From Luteolibacter sp. SL250 (GTDB lineage Bacteria; Verrucomicrobiota; Verrucomicrobiia; Verrucomicrobiales; Akkermansiaceae), in contig NZ_CP113054.1 of assembly GCF_026625605.1 (NCBI RefSeq), positions 2,542,001 through 2,606,000 on the forward strand: 64,000 nt of DNA, written 5' to 3'. Positions 53,069-61,829 of this stretch are shown here, piece after piece (positions within the stretch are counted from its first letter, which is position 1; every line of letters begins with the position of its first letter). The notes beneath the pieces were generated by a model. That model was not told where the DNA came from. It made no database searches and saw only the letters and a list, made by a program, of their open reading frames with translations. The translations under genes and the position numbers were made by a program.

Positions 53069-55027
53069 ATGCCGAATCTGCAGCTCACCACCCGGGACGG
53101 AATCGCCACGATCACCTTCGACCGTGACGGCTCTACGGCGAACATCTTCGACCGCGCGACACTGGAGGAACTTGGCGGACTCATTACAGAGATCTCAACG
53201 TATGCTTCCTTGAAAGGTCTTGTGATCCGGTCGGCGAAACCATCGATCTTCATCGCGGGCGCGGACCTGAGGACGCTCTCTTCCGCGAAGGGTGATGAAC
53301 TCAAGGCGTTGATCGAGCTGGGGCAACAGACGTTCGACCGTCTGGCTGACCTGAGGATTCCCACGGTTGCCGCGATTCATGGTGCGTGTGTCGGCGGTGG
53401 ATTGGAACTGGCCCTTGCCTGTGATTGGCGGGTCGCCAGTGATTCGAAGAAGACCAAGATCGGCCTGCCCGAAACCCAGCTCGGCATTCTCCCCGCGTGG
53501 GGCGGATCGACGAGGCTGCCACGGCTGGTGGGGCTCCCCACCGCGTTGTCACTCATCCTTTCCGGCAAGCTGCTCGCGGCAAAGGCTGCGAAACACAAGG
53601 GCGTGGTGGATGCGGTGGCGCCGGAGGAAAATCTGGATGCCTTTGCTTCCGGATGGATCGCACGCGGAAAGCGGAAAATGGAGAGTCATGCGTTGATCCA
53701 CAATCCGCTTTCCGTCGCGGTCATCCGCAAGAAAGCGCGGGCGGGTCTGATGGCGAAAACACGGGGACTCTACCCGGGACCCGCCGCCGCGCTGGAGGTG
53801 GTGGCGGACTCCGTCGGGCGATCCCGTGAGGAGAGCCTCCGGGCGGAGCGGGATGAGATCATCCGGCTGGCGGAGCTTCCGGAAACGCACCAATTGATGC
53901 GGTTGTTTTTCCTCCAGGAACGGGCGAAGAAGCACCGCCATGTGGAGGCGGAACCCCGGAAGGTGGAGAACACCGCGGTGATTGGCGCGGGGGTGATGGG
54001 ATCCGGCATCGCGTACTGGCTCAGCACACGTGGCTATCCGGTCCTGTTGCGGGATGTTTCCGCCGATGCCATCGCGAAAGGCATGGCGGGTATCGGGAAG
54101 TTGTACCGTGATGCCGCCTCCCGCAGGGTTCTCACGCCAACGGAGGCGGCGCGAGGGCTTGACCGCATCCATCCTTCCAGTGTGCCGGTGCCGATGGGTC
54201 GCTGTGATCTGGTGATCGAGGCTGCGGTCGAGGAACTCGGCATCAAGAAGAAGATCTGCGCCGACCTTTCCTCCCGGGTGTCGGCGGAGACCTTGCTGGC
54301 GACCAATACCTCCGCGCTTCCCATCCATGAACTCGCGGAAGTGATCACAAATCCCGGGCGCTTGCTCGGCCTGCACTTTTTCAACCCCGTCCACCGCATG
54401 CAACTGGTGGAGGTGGTGCGCACTCCATCGACCTCGGATGAAACGCTGGCTACGGGTGTCGCCTTTGTCCGCTCCATCGGCAAGCTGCCCGTGGTGGTGA
54501 GGGATTCGCCCGGTTTCCTGGTGAACCGCATCCTCATGCCCTATCTGGTGGAGGCTGCGGCGATCTTTGAACGAGGTGCAGATCCGGAAGCCCTCGACCG
54601 CACCATGCTGGACTTCGGCATGCCGATGGGACCACTCCGCCTTTTGGATGAAGTCGGACTGGATGTGGCCATCCACGTCGCGCGGACACTGACCGCCGCC
54701 TATCCGGAGCGGATGAAGGTCCCGGAAATCGCGGCGAAGCTGGTGGAGAAAGGACAGTTGGGGAGGAAATCCGGCAAGGGCTTCTACCTCTACGGTGGAC
54801 GGCGCGAGTTCCCGAACCCTGTCGCGCTCGGACTGCGTTCGGGAGCCGCCCCGTTGCCTGCTGATACCTGTGACCGCCTTTCCGGGCTAATGACGGAGGA
54901 AGCGCGGCTCTGCCTCAGCGAAGGGGTGGCGGAAACGGCGGACGACATCGATCTGGCGATGGTGATGGGGACCGGCTACGCGCCGTTCCGTGGCGGACCG
55001 ATGCAATTCAGAAAGGAGGAACCATGA
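53069..55027 (+). CDS. Bifunctional enoyl-CoA hydratase / 3-hydroxyacyl-CoA dehydrogenase (FadB/FadJ-like)
   Basis: 652 residues from the ATG at 53069. The N-terminal hydratase/isomerase domain has SIFIAGADLR, GGGLELALACDWR and GLPETQLGILPAWGG, including both catalytic glutamates. The dehydrogenase domain starts near residue 305 with VIGAGVMGSGIAYWLS (NAD-binding); the catalytic His is in LHFFNPVHRMQLVEVV and the C-terminal domain holds DEVGLDVAIHV. It is somewhat shorter than E. coli FadB. It would carry out the two middle steps of beta-oxidation. Its stop overlaps the acyl-CoA dehydrogenase ATG. Confidence 0.94.
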   Translation: MPNLQLTTRDGIATITFDRDGSTANIFDRATLEELGGLITEISTYASLKGLVIRSAKPSIFIAGADLRTLSSAKGDELKALIELGQQTFDRLADLRIPTVAAIHGACVGGGLELALACDWRVASDSKKTKIGLPETQLGILPAWGGSTRLPRLVGLPTALSLILSGKLLAAKAAKHKGVVDAVAPEENLDAFASGWIARGKRKMESHALIHNPLSVAVIRKKARAGLMAKTRGLYPGPAAALEVVADSVGRSREESLRAERDEIIRLAELPETHQLMRLFFLQERAKKHRHVEAEPRKVENTAVIGAGVMGSGIAYWLSTRGYPVLLRDVSADAIAKGMAGIGKLYRDAASRRVLTPTEAARGLDRIHPSSVPVPMGRCDLVIEAAVEELGIKKKICADLSSRVSAETLLATNTSALPIHELAEVITNPGRLLGLHFFNPVHRMQLVEVVRTPSTSDETLATGVAFVRSIGKLPVVVRDSPGFLVNRILMPYLVEAAAIFERGADPEALDRTMLDFGMPMGPLRLLDEVGLDVAIHVARTLTAAYPERMKVPEIAAKLVEKGQLGRKSGKGFYLYGGRREFPNPVALGLRSGAAPLPADTCDRLSGLMTEEARLCLSEGVAETADDIDLAMVMGTGYAPFRGGPMQFRKEEP

Positions 55028-56799
55028 GCTCGATCATCGACACTTCAAAGATGTCAGAAGGCCAGCGTGCGGCGTTGGAAATGGCGGAGGCATCACGGGA
55101 TTCCCGGGAACTCAGCGGCTTCGCCGCATCGCTGTTCGATGGTTCTCCGGAGTTCGGGAGGATCTTTCCGTTTCCGGTGCAGGATAAGAAGGACAGGGAT
55201 GAAGGGGATGCGTTCATCGCGAAGATGAGATCATTTCTGGACACGAAGACGGATCCGGATGCGATCGACCGCGAAGGCGAGATTCCGGACGAAGTGCTGG
55301 AAGGATTGGCTGCGCTCGGAGCCTTCGGTATCAAGATTCCGAAGGAGTATGGTGGCCTTGGACTCTCCCAGACGAACTACTCCCGCACCGCCATGTTGCT
55401 GGGAGGGCATTGCGGAAACCTCACCGCTCTGTTGTCCGCGCATCAATCCATCGGGCTGCCACAACCGTTGCTCATGTTCGGCGATGAGGCGCAGAAAAGG
55501 AAGTACCTCACCCGCTGTGCGGCGGGATCCATCTCGGCGTTCGCTTTGACCGAGAAAGACGTGGGATCGGACCCGGCGAGGATGAAGACGGAAGCGAAGC
55601 TGTCAGAAGATGGCACCCACTACACCCTGAGTGGTGAGAAACTGTGGTGCACCAACGGTCTCAAAGCGGATGCGATCATCGTGATGGCCCGCACACCTCT
55701 GCCTGACAAACCGCAGGCGACCTCCGCATTCATCGTGGAAACGGATTGGCCGGGAGTGGAGATCGTGACCCGCTGCCACTTCATGGGGCTGAAGGCCCTC
55801 TACAATGGCGTCATCCGCTTCACCGATGTGATGGTGCCGGTGGAGAATCTGGTGGGGGAGGCGGGCAAGGGCCTCAAGATCGCGCTCACCACTTTGAACA
55901 CAGGCCGTCTCACGCTTCCCGCCGCTTGTGCCGGTCTGCTGAACCGCTGTCTGGAGATGGTCCTGCCATGGTCCCGCGAACGTGAGCAATGGGGCCAGCC
56001 GATCGGGAAACACGCGGCCATCGCCGCCAAGCTCGCGGATCTGGCGGCGGATGCTTTCGCCACGGAGTCGCTGGTGCTCTACACCTCCGCGCTGGTGGAT
56101 GCGGACCATTCCGCGGACATCCGCTTGGAGGCGGCGCTGGCGAAGCTGTGGGGAACAGAGGCCGGATGGCGTGGTGCGGATGCCACGCTCCAGATCAAGG
56201 GAGGCCGGGGATATGAAACGGCGGACTCGTTGCGGAACCGCGGTGAGGCACCGGATCCAGTGGAGAGGTTGTTCCGTGACTGCCGCATCAACACCATCTT
56301 CGAAGGCTCCACGGAGATCATGCACCTGTTCATCGCCCGCGAGGCGCTCGATCCCCACCTGAGGCGCGGTGCCGCCGCCCTCGATACGCGCAAGTCGATG
56401 GGGGAAAGGATGAAGACCGCGCTAAAGGCGGGCATCTTCTACACGGGCTGGTATCCGCTGCGCTGGCTCCCCATTCCGGCAGGAGGTGGGGATTTCGGTC
56501 CGATACCTTCCCTAAGCCGGAAGCTGGCACGGACGCTTTTCCACTCCATGGCACGATATGGACCGAAGCTGGAGAAACGCCAGCTTCTGCTCGGAAGGTT
56601 GGTGGACATCGGCGCGGAACTGTTCGCAATGAGCGTCTCCGTGGCGCGTGCAAGGGCACTCGGAGATGAGGACTCACGGCAGTTGGCCGGTTACATCACC
56701 CGCCGCGGTGAAAGGCGTGTCCGGAACCTCTTTGCTGAAATCGGTGGTGCTCCGGATGATGCCGGCTACCGTGTGGCGAAGCGTCTTCTGGAGAAATGA
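55024..56799 (+). CDS. Acyl-CoA dehydrogenase, long (VLCAD/ACAD9-like)
   Basis: 591 residues. FAD-dependent first step of beta-oxidation. The core starts near residue 70 with EIPDEVLEGLAALGAFGIKIPKEYGGLGLSQTNY; ALTEKDVGSDPARM and YTLSGEKLWCTNGLKAD follow, then the FAD/helical region with GGRGYETADSLRNRG and FRDCRINTIFEGSTEIM. It has a C-terminal extension of about 150 residues beyond the normal 390-residue ACAD, as in VLCAD-like dimers. It overlaps the preceding gene by four bases and ends the operon. Confidence 0.94.
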   Translation: MSSIIDTSKMSEGQRAALEMAEASRDSRELSGFAASLFDGSPEFGRIFPFPVQDKKDRDEGDAFIAKMRSFLDTKTDPDAIDREGEIPDEVLEGLAALGAFGIKIPKEYGGLGLSQTNYSRTAMLLGGHCGNLTALLSAHQSIGLPQPLLMFGDEAQKRKYLTRCAAGSISAFALTEKDVGSDPARMKTEAKLSEDGTHYTLSGEKLWCTNGLKADAIIVMARTPLPDKPQATSAFIVETDWPGVEIVTRCHFMGLKALYNGVIRFTDVMVPVENLVGEAGKGLKIALTTLNTGRLTLPAACAGLLNRCLEMVLPWSREREQWGQPIGKHAAIAAKLADLAADAFATESLVLYTSALVDADHSADIRLEAALAKLWGTEAGWRGADATLQIKGGRGYETADSLRNRGEAPDPVERLFRDCRINTIFEGSTEIMHLFIAREALDPHLRRGAAALDTRKSMGERMKTALKAGIFYTGWYPLRWLPIPAGGGDFGPIPSLSRKLARTLFHSMARYGPKLEKRQLLLGRLVDIGAELFAMSVSVARARALGDEDSRQLAGYITRRGERRVRNLFAEIGGAPDDAGYRVAKRLLEK

Positions 56800-56812
56800 T
56801 CCTCCGGATCAT

Positions 56813-57928
56813 TCAGCGGAAAGGAGAGTGCCATGGCGACCATTCCGCTTCACCTGCCTTGCGGATCCTCACCCAGTAGGTGACTCCCGGCGCGTGTGGG
56901 ACGCTTCGATCGTCAACCGTCAGGGTGATGGCAGCGGAGGGAATGGGGGCACTGGATTTCCAAACGATTTCTTTTCCGTCCGGATCTTTCGCGATTTCCA
57001 CCTCCCATGGAGTGTCTCCATGCGACACGGTTCTCCCGATGGTTACGGGGCGGGCTGCGGTTGCCGGACCGATCGGCTCGGTGCGGATGACGAAGTGGTC
57101 GAACCATCTCGATTGGCGTTTTTTGGATCCGTCGTTCCAATGATTCTCCAGGAACACCGCATTGATGGCGTAGTCATCCCAGTTGCCGTGCCAGTTGATG
57201 TCATGGCGGGATGCTTCAAGCTTTCCATCGACCCACAGTTGGAAAATGCCGTCCGCCTTGCCGGGGGAGTTCAGGCGCACGTGGGACTCCACACACACCC
57301 ACCGTCCGGACTCCGCGCTGCTGAAGACAGGAATGCCGCCGTGGCGGGCGCCCAGCCATTTCAGATTGGCGAAGTCATTGTAGCGTGTGGTCACCGGGTT
57401 GCTGTCAACGATGCCGGTTGCAGGATCGATGCACAGGCAGTTGTTCTTTCCTCCCCAGACATGGGCGATGAAGCCTTGCTTCCAATCCGGACTCATCAGA
57501 CAGGTGGTCCGTCCGAACTTTGCGGGATTCCCTTCCCAGCCTGCTTCGTGTTTCACATAAACGCGCCAATAGATCTCGCGGAATGTCTCATCTTTCCTCA
57601 AGCCCCGGCTGCCTGCCGGAGTCCGGCCGAAGAAGACCTTGAGGCTGCCGTTCTCAACCTGACCCTTTTCGAAAACCGCGGTCATGCCGCCACCGCGCAG
57701 GCCGCCATCCGGGGAATGGGTGAACCCCTGCGGATTTCCTTTCTGATGTTCCACATAGCCGGGATTCCCGGCAGGAGGCACGTCAAATTCATCCCGGAAG
57801 ATGACGGAGCGGTCGTCCGCGGGAAAGGACTCCGGAGAGGTGGCGACGGAAAGAACCCTTAGGGTCGATCCCGTCAGATGCATGGACATGCCAAAGGACA
57901 GGAGTGCCAACGTGACGGGAGTTTTCAT
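56813..57928 (-). CDS. Secreted ConA-like (polysaccharide-lyase/LamG-type) protein
   Basis: 371 residues with a signal peptide (about 1-21, VTLALLSFGMSMHLTGS). The middle (about 60-270) shows the beta-sandwich pattern of polysaccharide-lyase-like proteins: EIYWRVYVKHEAGWEGN, then GRWVCVESHVRLNSPGKADGIFQLWVDGKLEAS, and WFDHFVIRTEPIG. The C-terminal 80 residues look like a fibronectin-III-like domain (ITLTVDDRS, TYWVRIRKAGEAEWS). Substrate and activity are unknown. It is convergent with the beta-oxidation operon. Confidence 0.8.
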   Translation of the reverse strand: MKTPVTLALLSFGMSMHLTGSTLRVLSVATSPESFPADDRSVIFRDEFDVPPAGNPGYVEHQKGNPQGFTHSPDGGLRGGGMTAVFEKGQVENGSLKVFFGRTPAGSRGLRKDETFREIYWRVYVKHEAGWEGNPAKFGRTTCLMSPDWKQGFIAHVWGGKNNCLCIDPATGIVDSNPVTTRYNDFANLKWLGARHGGIPVFSSAESGRWVCVESHVRLNSPGKADGIFQLWVDGKLEASRHDINWHGNWDDYAINAVFLENHWNDGSKKRQSRWFDHFVIRTEPIGPATAARPVTIGRTVSHGDTPWEVEIAKDPDGKEIVWKSSAPIPSAAITLTVDDRSVPHAPGVTYWVRIRKAGEAEWSPWHSPFR

Positions 57929-58091
57929 TTCAACACATGATGAGAAGTTCCCTGTGATAGGAAATGAAAATCAGTCGATGTCCGGAACGGGAGATTTGGA
58001 TCAGCCCGGATCACCCGCATGGCAAGGAGGGACCTTCCAAACCTCATAGGGATGGATGGGTGTTTCCGCCTGCGGCCCGGGAGCAGGGGCT

Positions 58092-60701
58092 CTACTCGGA
58101 GAACTCGTAGCTGAAATCCCCGTCCTTCACCTTGATGTCGACGGCTTTGATCTCGCTTCCGGCGTAGAGTGCCTCCAACAGCTTGCGGCCGATCTCCGGC
58201 AGCATGGTGTTCGTCAGGATGGCATCCACCACCCGGCCGCCGCTGTCCGCTTCCTTGCAGCGGCTGAGGATCAGGTCCACAACGTCGTCGCCATAGTTGA
58301 AGCGGATCTTCTTCTGCGTCTCGATGCGCTTCTTGATCCGGTCGAGCTGAAGGCGGATGATCATCTTCAGCGTGGAGTCCGCCAGCGGGTAGTAGGGGAT
58401 GGTGACCAGACGGCCCAGCAGAGCGGCGGGGAATATGTCGAGCAATGGTTTCCGCAGGGCTTCCGCCAGCTTCTCCGGCTCGGGTGCGAGTTCCGGATCC
58501 TTGCAAAGGCTCATCAGCAGATCACTGCCCGCGTTGCTGGTGAGGAGGATGATGGTGTTCTTGAAATCGATCAGGCGGCCTTCACCGTCCTCCATCACAC
58601 CCTTGTCGAAGACCTGGAAGAAGATCTCATGCACATCGCTGTGTGCCTTCTCCACTTCGTCGAGCAGCACGACGGAGTAGGGACGCCGTCTGACAGCCTC
58701 GGTCAGCACACCTCCCTCTCCATAGCCGACGTAGCCGGGAGGCGCTCCCTTGAGCGTGGAAACGGTGTGCGCCTCCTGGAATTCGCTCATGTTGATGGTG
58801 ATGACGTTGGACTCGCCTCCATAGAGGGCCTCCGCCAGTGCCAGTGCGGTCTCCGTTTTGCCGACACCGCTGGTCCCGGCGAGCATGAACACACCGATGG
58901 GCTTCGAAGGATTGTCGATACCGGCGCGGGCGGTGACGATCCGCTTGGCGATCATCTCCAGTGCATGGTCCTGGCCGACAACACGGGAGGTGAGGCGTTG
59001 GGCGAGATCGAGCACTGACTTGATGTCATCCCGCACCATCCGTCCGACCGGGATGCCAGTCCAGTCCGCGACGATCTGGGCCACCGCACCTTCATCCACG
59101 CAGCTCTGCACCAGCGGATCGTCACCTTGGGCGGAGAGCAGCGCGTTCTCCAGAGCCACCACGGCGGCGGCTTCGGAGCTGCCTTCGCGGGCGGAGATCC
59201 GGGTTTCGAAAATCTTCGCCAGTGCCTCCTTCTCGGAGTTCCAGCGTTCTTCCAGTGCTTTCAGGTTCGCCTCTTCCTTGCCGAGTTTCTCGGAGGCCGC
59301 TTCGATGGCGGATTGGTCGGGACGTCCGGCCTTCGCCTCGCGGTCCAGGATCTCCAGCTCCAGCTTCAGATGCTGGATCTTCTCACGGGAGCGCTCGACG
59401 GATGCCGGTGGCGCACCCTGGCTGAGGGCCACGCGTGCGCAGGCCGTATCCAGCAGGCTGACCGCCTTGTCCGGGAGCTGGCGGGCGGGGATGTAACGGT
59501 GGGAAAGCTTCACCGCGGCGGCCACCGCCTCATTGCGGATCTCCACCTTGTGGTGCTTCTCCAGGACGTCAACGATGCCGCGGAGCATGAGGCAGCATTG
59601 CTCCTCGGTGGGCTCCTCGACCTTCACCGGTTGGAACCGGCGGGTGAGCGCGGGGTCTTTCTCGATGTGCTTCTTGTACTCCGCCCAGGTGGTGGCGGCC
59701 ACGGTGCGCAGCGTGCCGCGGGCAAGGGCAGGCTTCAGCAGGTTGGCGGCGTCTCCGGTACCCTCGGCGCCACCCGCCCCCATCAGGGTGTGGGCTTCAT
59801 CGATGAAAAGGATGACCGGCTTCGGGGACTTCTGCACCTCATCGATGACCTTGCGCAGGCGGTCTTCGAACTCACCCTTCATGCTGGCTCCCGCCTGGAG
59901 CAGACCGATGTCGAGCGAGCGGAGGATCACGCTCTTGAGTGAGTCAGGCACGTCGCCGGTAGCGAGCTTGAGCGCGAAGCCTTCGACCACGGCGGTCTTG
60001 CCGACGCCTGCTTCACCCACCAGCAGCGGGTTGTTCTGGCGGCGGCGCATGAGGATGTCGATGAGCTGGCGGACTTCGTCATCCCGGCAGAGGACCGGGT
60101 CCAGCTCGCCCTTGCGGGCGCGGTCGGTGAGATCGACGGAGAATCGTTCAAGGGCGGATTCGCCCGGCTTCAGCGGGGCGGGGGAGTCCGCATCATCTTC
60201 GCTGGAAGCGGTTGCCTTGTCGTCCTCGGCGGAGCCCTTGCAGATGGCGTCAAACGCTTCCTCGAGCTGTTGCGCGTTCACCTTCTGGAACTCCTTGGAA
60301 ATGCCGCCCAGATACGCGCGGAGGGCGGAGTTCCGGACGGAGGCCAACAGGACATGCCCGGTGCGGATCTTGGTTCCACCGAACACCAGCGAACAACAGA
60401 CCCACGCCTGCTCCAGCGCGTCCACCAGCAGACGGGAGAAGGAAGAAAGGCGGCTCGCCCCCCGTGGCAGTCCGTCGAGGAAACGGTTGATGTCCGTGGT
60501 GACGCGGGATGACTCCCCGCCGAAGTGGCGGATGATTTTGACCAGGTCACTCTCTTCGTTCTCCGCCAGGACCAGCATCCAGTGGGCCAGTTCCAGTTCC
60601 GGGTTTCCCCGTTCCATGCAACGCTCGGTGGCCTTGTCCATCGCCGCGTAGGCGAAGGGATTCAGTTTCTTGAAATAGAAGGACGGTGTCTGGGATTGCA
60701 T
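58092..60701 (-). CDS. tssH: Type VI secretion ATPase TssH (ClpV)
   Basis: 869-residue AAA+ protein that disassembles the contracted T6SS sheath in the cytoplasm. The N-domain (residues 1-160) begins LNPFAYAAMDKATERCMERGNPELELAHWML, typical of ClpV rather than ClpB. The first AAA domain has GEAGVGKTAVVEG near 226 and ILFIDEAHTLMGAGG near 300. A middle coiled coil is followed by the second AAA domain with GTSGVGKTETALALAEAL near 615 and LLDEVEKAHSDV. Downstream of tssG by 27 bases, it is the last gene of the visible T6SS operon. Confidence 0.95.
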   Translation of the reverse strand: MQSQTPSFYFKKLNPFAYAAMDKATERCMERGNPELELAHWMLVLAENEESDLVKIIRHFGGESSRVTTDINRFLDGLPRGASRLSSFSRLLVDALEQAWVCCSLVFGGTKIRTGHVLLASVRNSALRAYLGGISKEFQKVNAQQLEEAFDAICKGSAEDDKATASSEDDADSPAPLKPGESALERFSVDLTDRARKGELDPVLCRDDEVRQLIDILMRRRQNNPLLVGEAGVGKTAVVEGFALKLATGDVPDSLKSVILRSLDIGLLQAGASMKGEFEDRLRKVIDEVQKSPKPVILFIDEAHTLMGAGGAEGTGDAANLLKPALARGTLRTVAATTWAEYKKHIEKDPALTRRFQPVKVEEPTEEQCCLMLRGIVDVLEKHHKVEIRNEAVAAAVKLSHRYIPARQLPDKAVSLLDTACARVALSQGAPPASVERSREKIQHLKLELEILDREAKAGRPDQSAIEAASEKLGKEEANLKALEERWNSEKEALAKIFETRISAREGSSEAAAVVALENALLSAQGDDPLVQSCVDEGAVAQIVADWTGIPVGRMVRDDIKSVLDLAQRLTSRVVGQDHALEMIAKRIVTARAGIDNPSKPIGVFMLAGTSGVGKTETALALAEALYGGESNVITINMSEFQEAHTVSTLKGAPPGYVGYGEGGVLTEAVRRRPYSVVLLDEVEKAHSDVHEIFFQVFDKGVMEDGEGRLIDFKNTIILLTSNAGSDLLMSLCKDPELAPEPEKLAEALRKPLLDIFPAALLGRLVTIPYYPLADSTLKMIIRLQLDRIKKRIETQKKIRFNYGDDVVDLILSRCKEADSGGRVVDAILTNTMLPEIGRKLLEALYAGSEIKAVDIKVKDGDFSYEFSE

Positions 60702-60728
60702 GGTGGGCGGAGGTGGGAATGGATTGGG

Positions 60729-61826
60729 TTACTGGAGTTCGATGTGCAGGTTGTCCAGGTCGCGGGCCGGTGGGGAGCTGTGGAGCCAGGAACTCAGGCC
60801 GAGGCGGGCACCTGATCCCAATGCACAACCGGGATAGTCCCGGTAATCCAGCACCAGTTGGACTTCGGCGAAGAGTTCCCGGTGGGTGTAGAATTTCACG
60901 AGGTCCTTCAGCGCCGCCAGCGACTCCTCACCCGGAAAGAGCTTCCTGTAGGTCGCCATCGGCATCGGTCCCAGACGGAGGCAGAAGTGAAGTTGCCGGT
61001 CCCACATGCGGCCCCCGATGACGATGCCGGATCCGAGCGTGGTCATCTGAGGCGCGCCGAGGACGCACTGCTCGTTGTCCGGGATGTCCAGCCAGCGGCC
61101 CACGTTTTCGATGATCTCCGCGCGGGTCGAAAAATAATCGGCCGCCACGGACGCAAGGCCTTCCGGATGACGGCTGGGATTCGACAGATGTCCCGCGAAA
61201 TAGGTCTTCGCCTCATCGTTGAGATGCTGGCGCCCGCGGAGGCTGTCCATCCCCAGTCCGAAAAGTGAGCCGATGAAGCGCGGGTAGTTCGCTTCCTCCG
61301 GGCGGTCGTAGTCCACCGTCTTCCGGCAGGATGCCCATGCACGGTAGAGGAATGAAATGAAGCGGTGGTTGAAGATGTTGAGGAAGTCCTCGAGGCTGGT
61401 ATCCCGCCGGTGGACGGATACCTGGGCGTTCGTGACCGGGGCGATCCGGTCAGGATGCGGGACGCCCTGGCTGCGTGCCCACACATACTCGGTTAGCGAC
61501 AGCGGTAGTGGTCCGGACGGTCCCAACAGGCCGAGAAAGTAACCGGACACTTCACCGACCGGGCCGCCGGTCCCGCGTTCCGGGAGGGATTTCACCTCCC
61601 TCACCGTCGCCGGTGCGAAGCCGAGGTGCAGCGTCTGGTGGAAGACCAGAACATCGTCCGACAAATGCCGGCCTTCACCCACACGGGGCATGTTGGGAAG
61701 CAGTCCCTCGATCCAGCGTACAAAGGCAAAGAAATCCGTCTGGCACGGATCCCCTCCGGATGCCTCGATGAATCCCCGGGCGCGGGCGCGTTCCAGGTCA
61801 TCTGAACTCTGGGTTGGGATGGCCAT
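60729..61826 (-). CDS. tssG: Type VI secretion baseplate protein TssG
   Basis: 365 residues. Features of TssG are the N-terminal FFAFVRWIEGLLPNMPRVGEG, the strand HQTLHLGFAPATVREV, and FLGLLGPSGPLPLSLTEYVWARSQ, then FLNIFNHRFISFLYRAW (about 143-159), the most conserved part of the family. It forms the baseplate wedge with TssE, TssF and TssK. Three bases separate it from tssF. Confidence 0.92.
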   Translation of the reverse strand: MAIPTQSSDDLERARARGFIEASGGDPCQTDFFAFVRWIEGLLPNMPRVGEGRHLSDDVLVFHQTLHLGFAPATVREVKSLPERGTGGPVGEVSGYFLGLLGPSGPLPLSLTEYVWARSQGVPHPDRIAPVTNAQVSVHRRDTSLEDFLNIFNHRFISFLYRAWASCRKTVDYDRPEEANYPRFIGSLFGLGMDSLRGRQHLNDEAKTYFAGHLSNPSRHPEGLASVAADYFSTRAEIIENVGRWLDIPDNEQCVLGAPQMTTLGSGIVIGGRMWDRQLHFCLRLGPMPMATYRKLFPGEESLAALKDLVKFYTHRELFAEVQLVLDYRDYPGCALGSGARLGLSSWLHSSPPARDLDNLHIELQ

Positions 61827-61829
61827 GGG

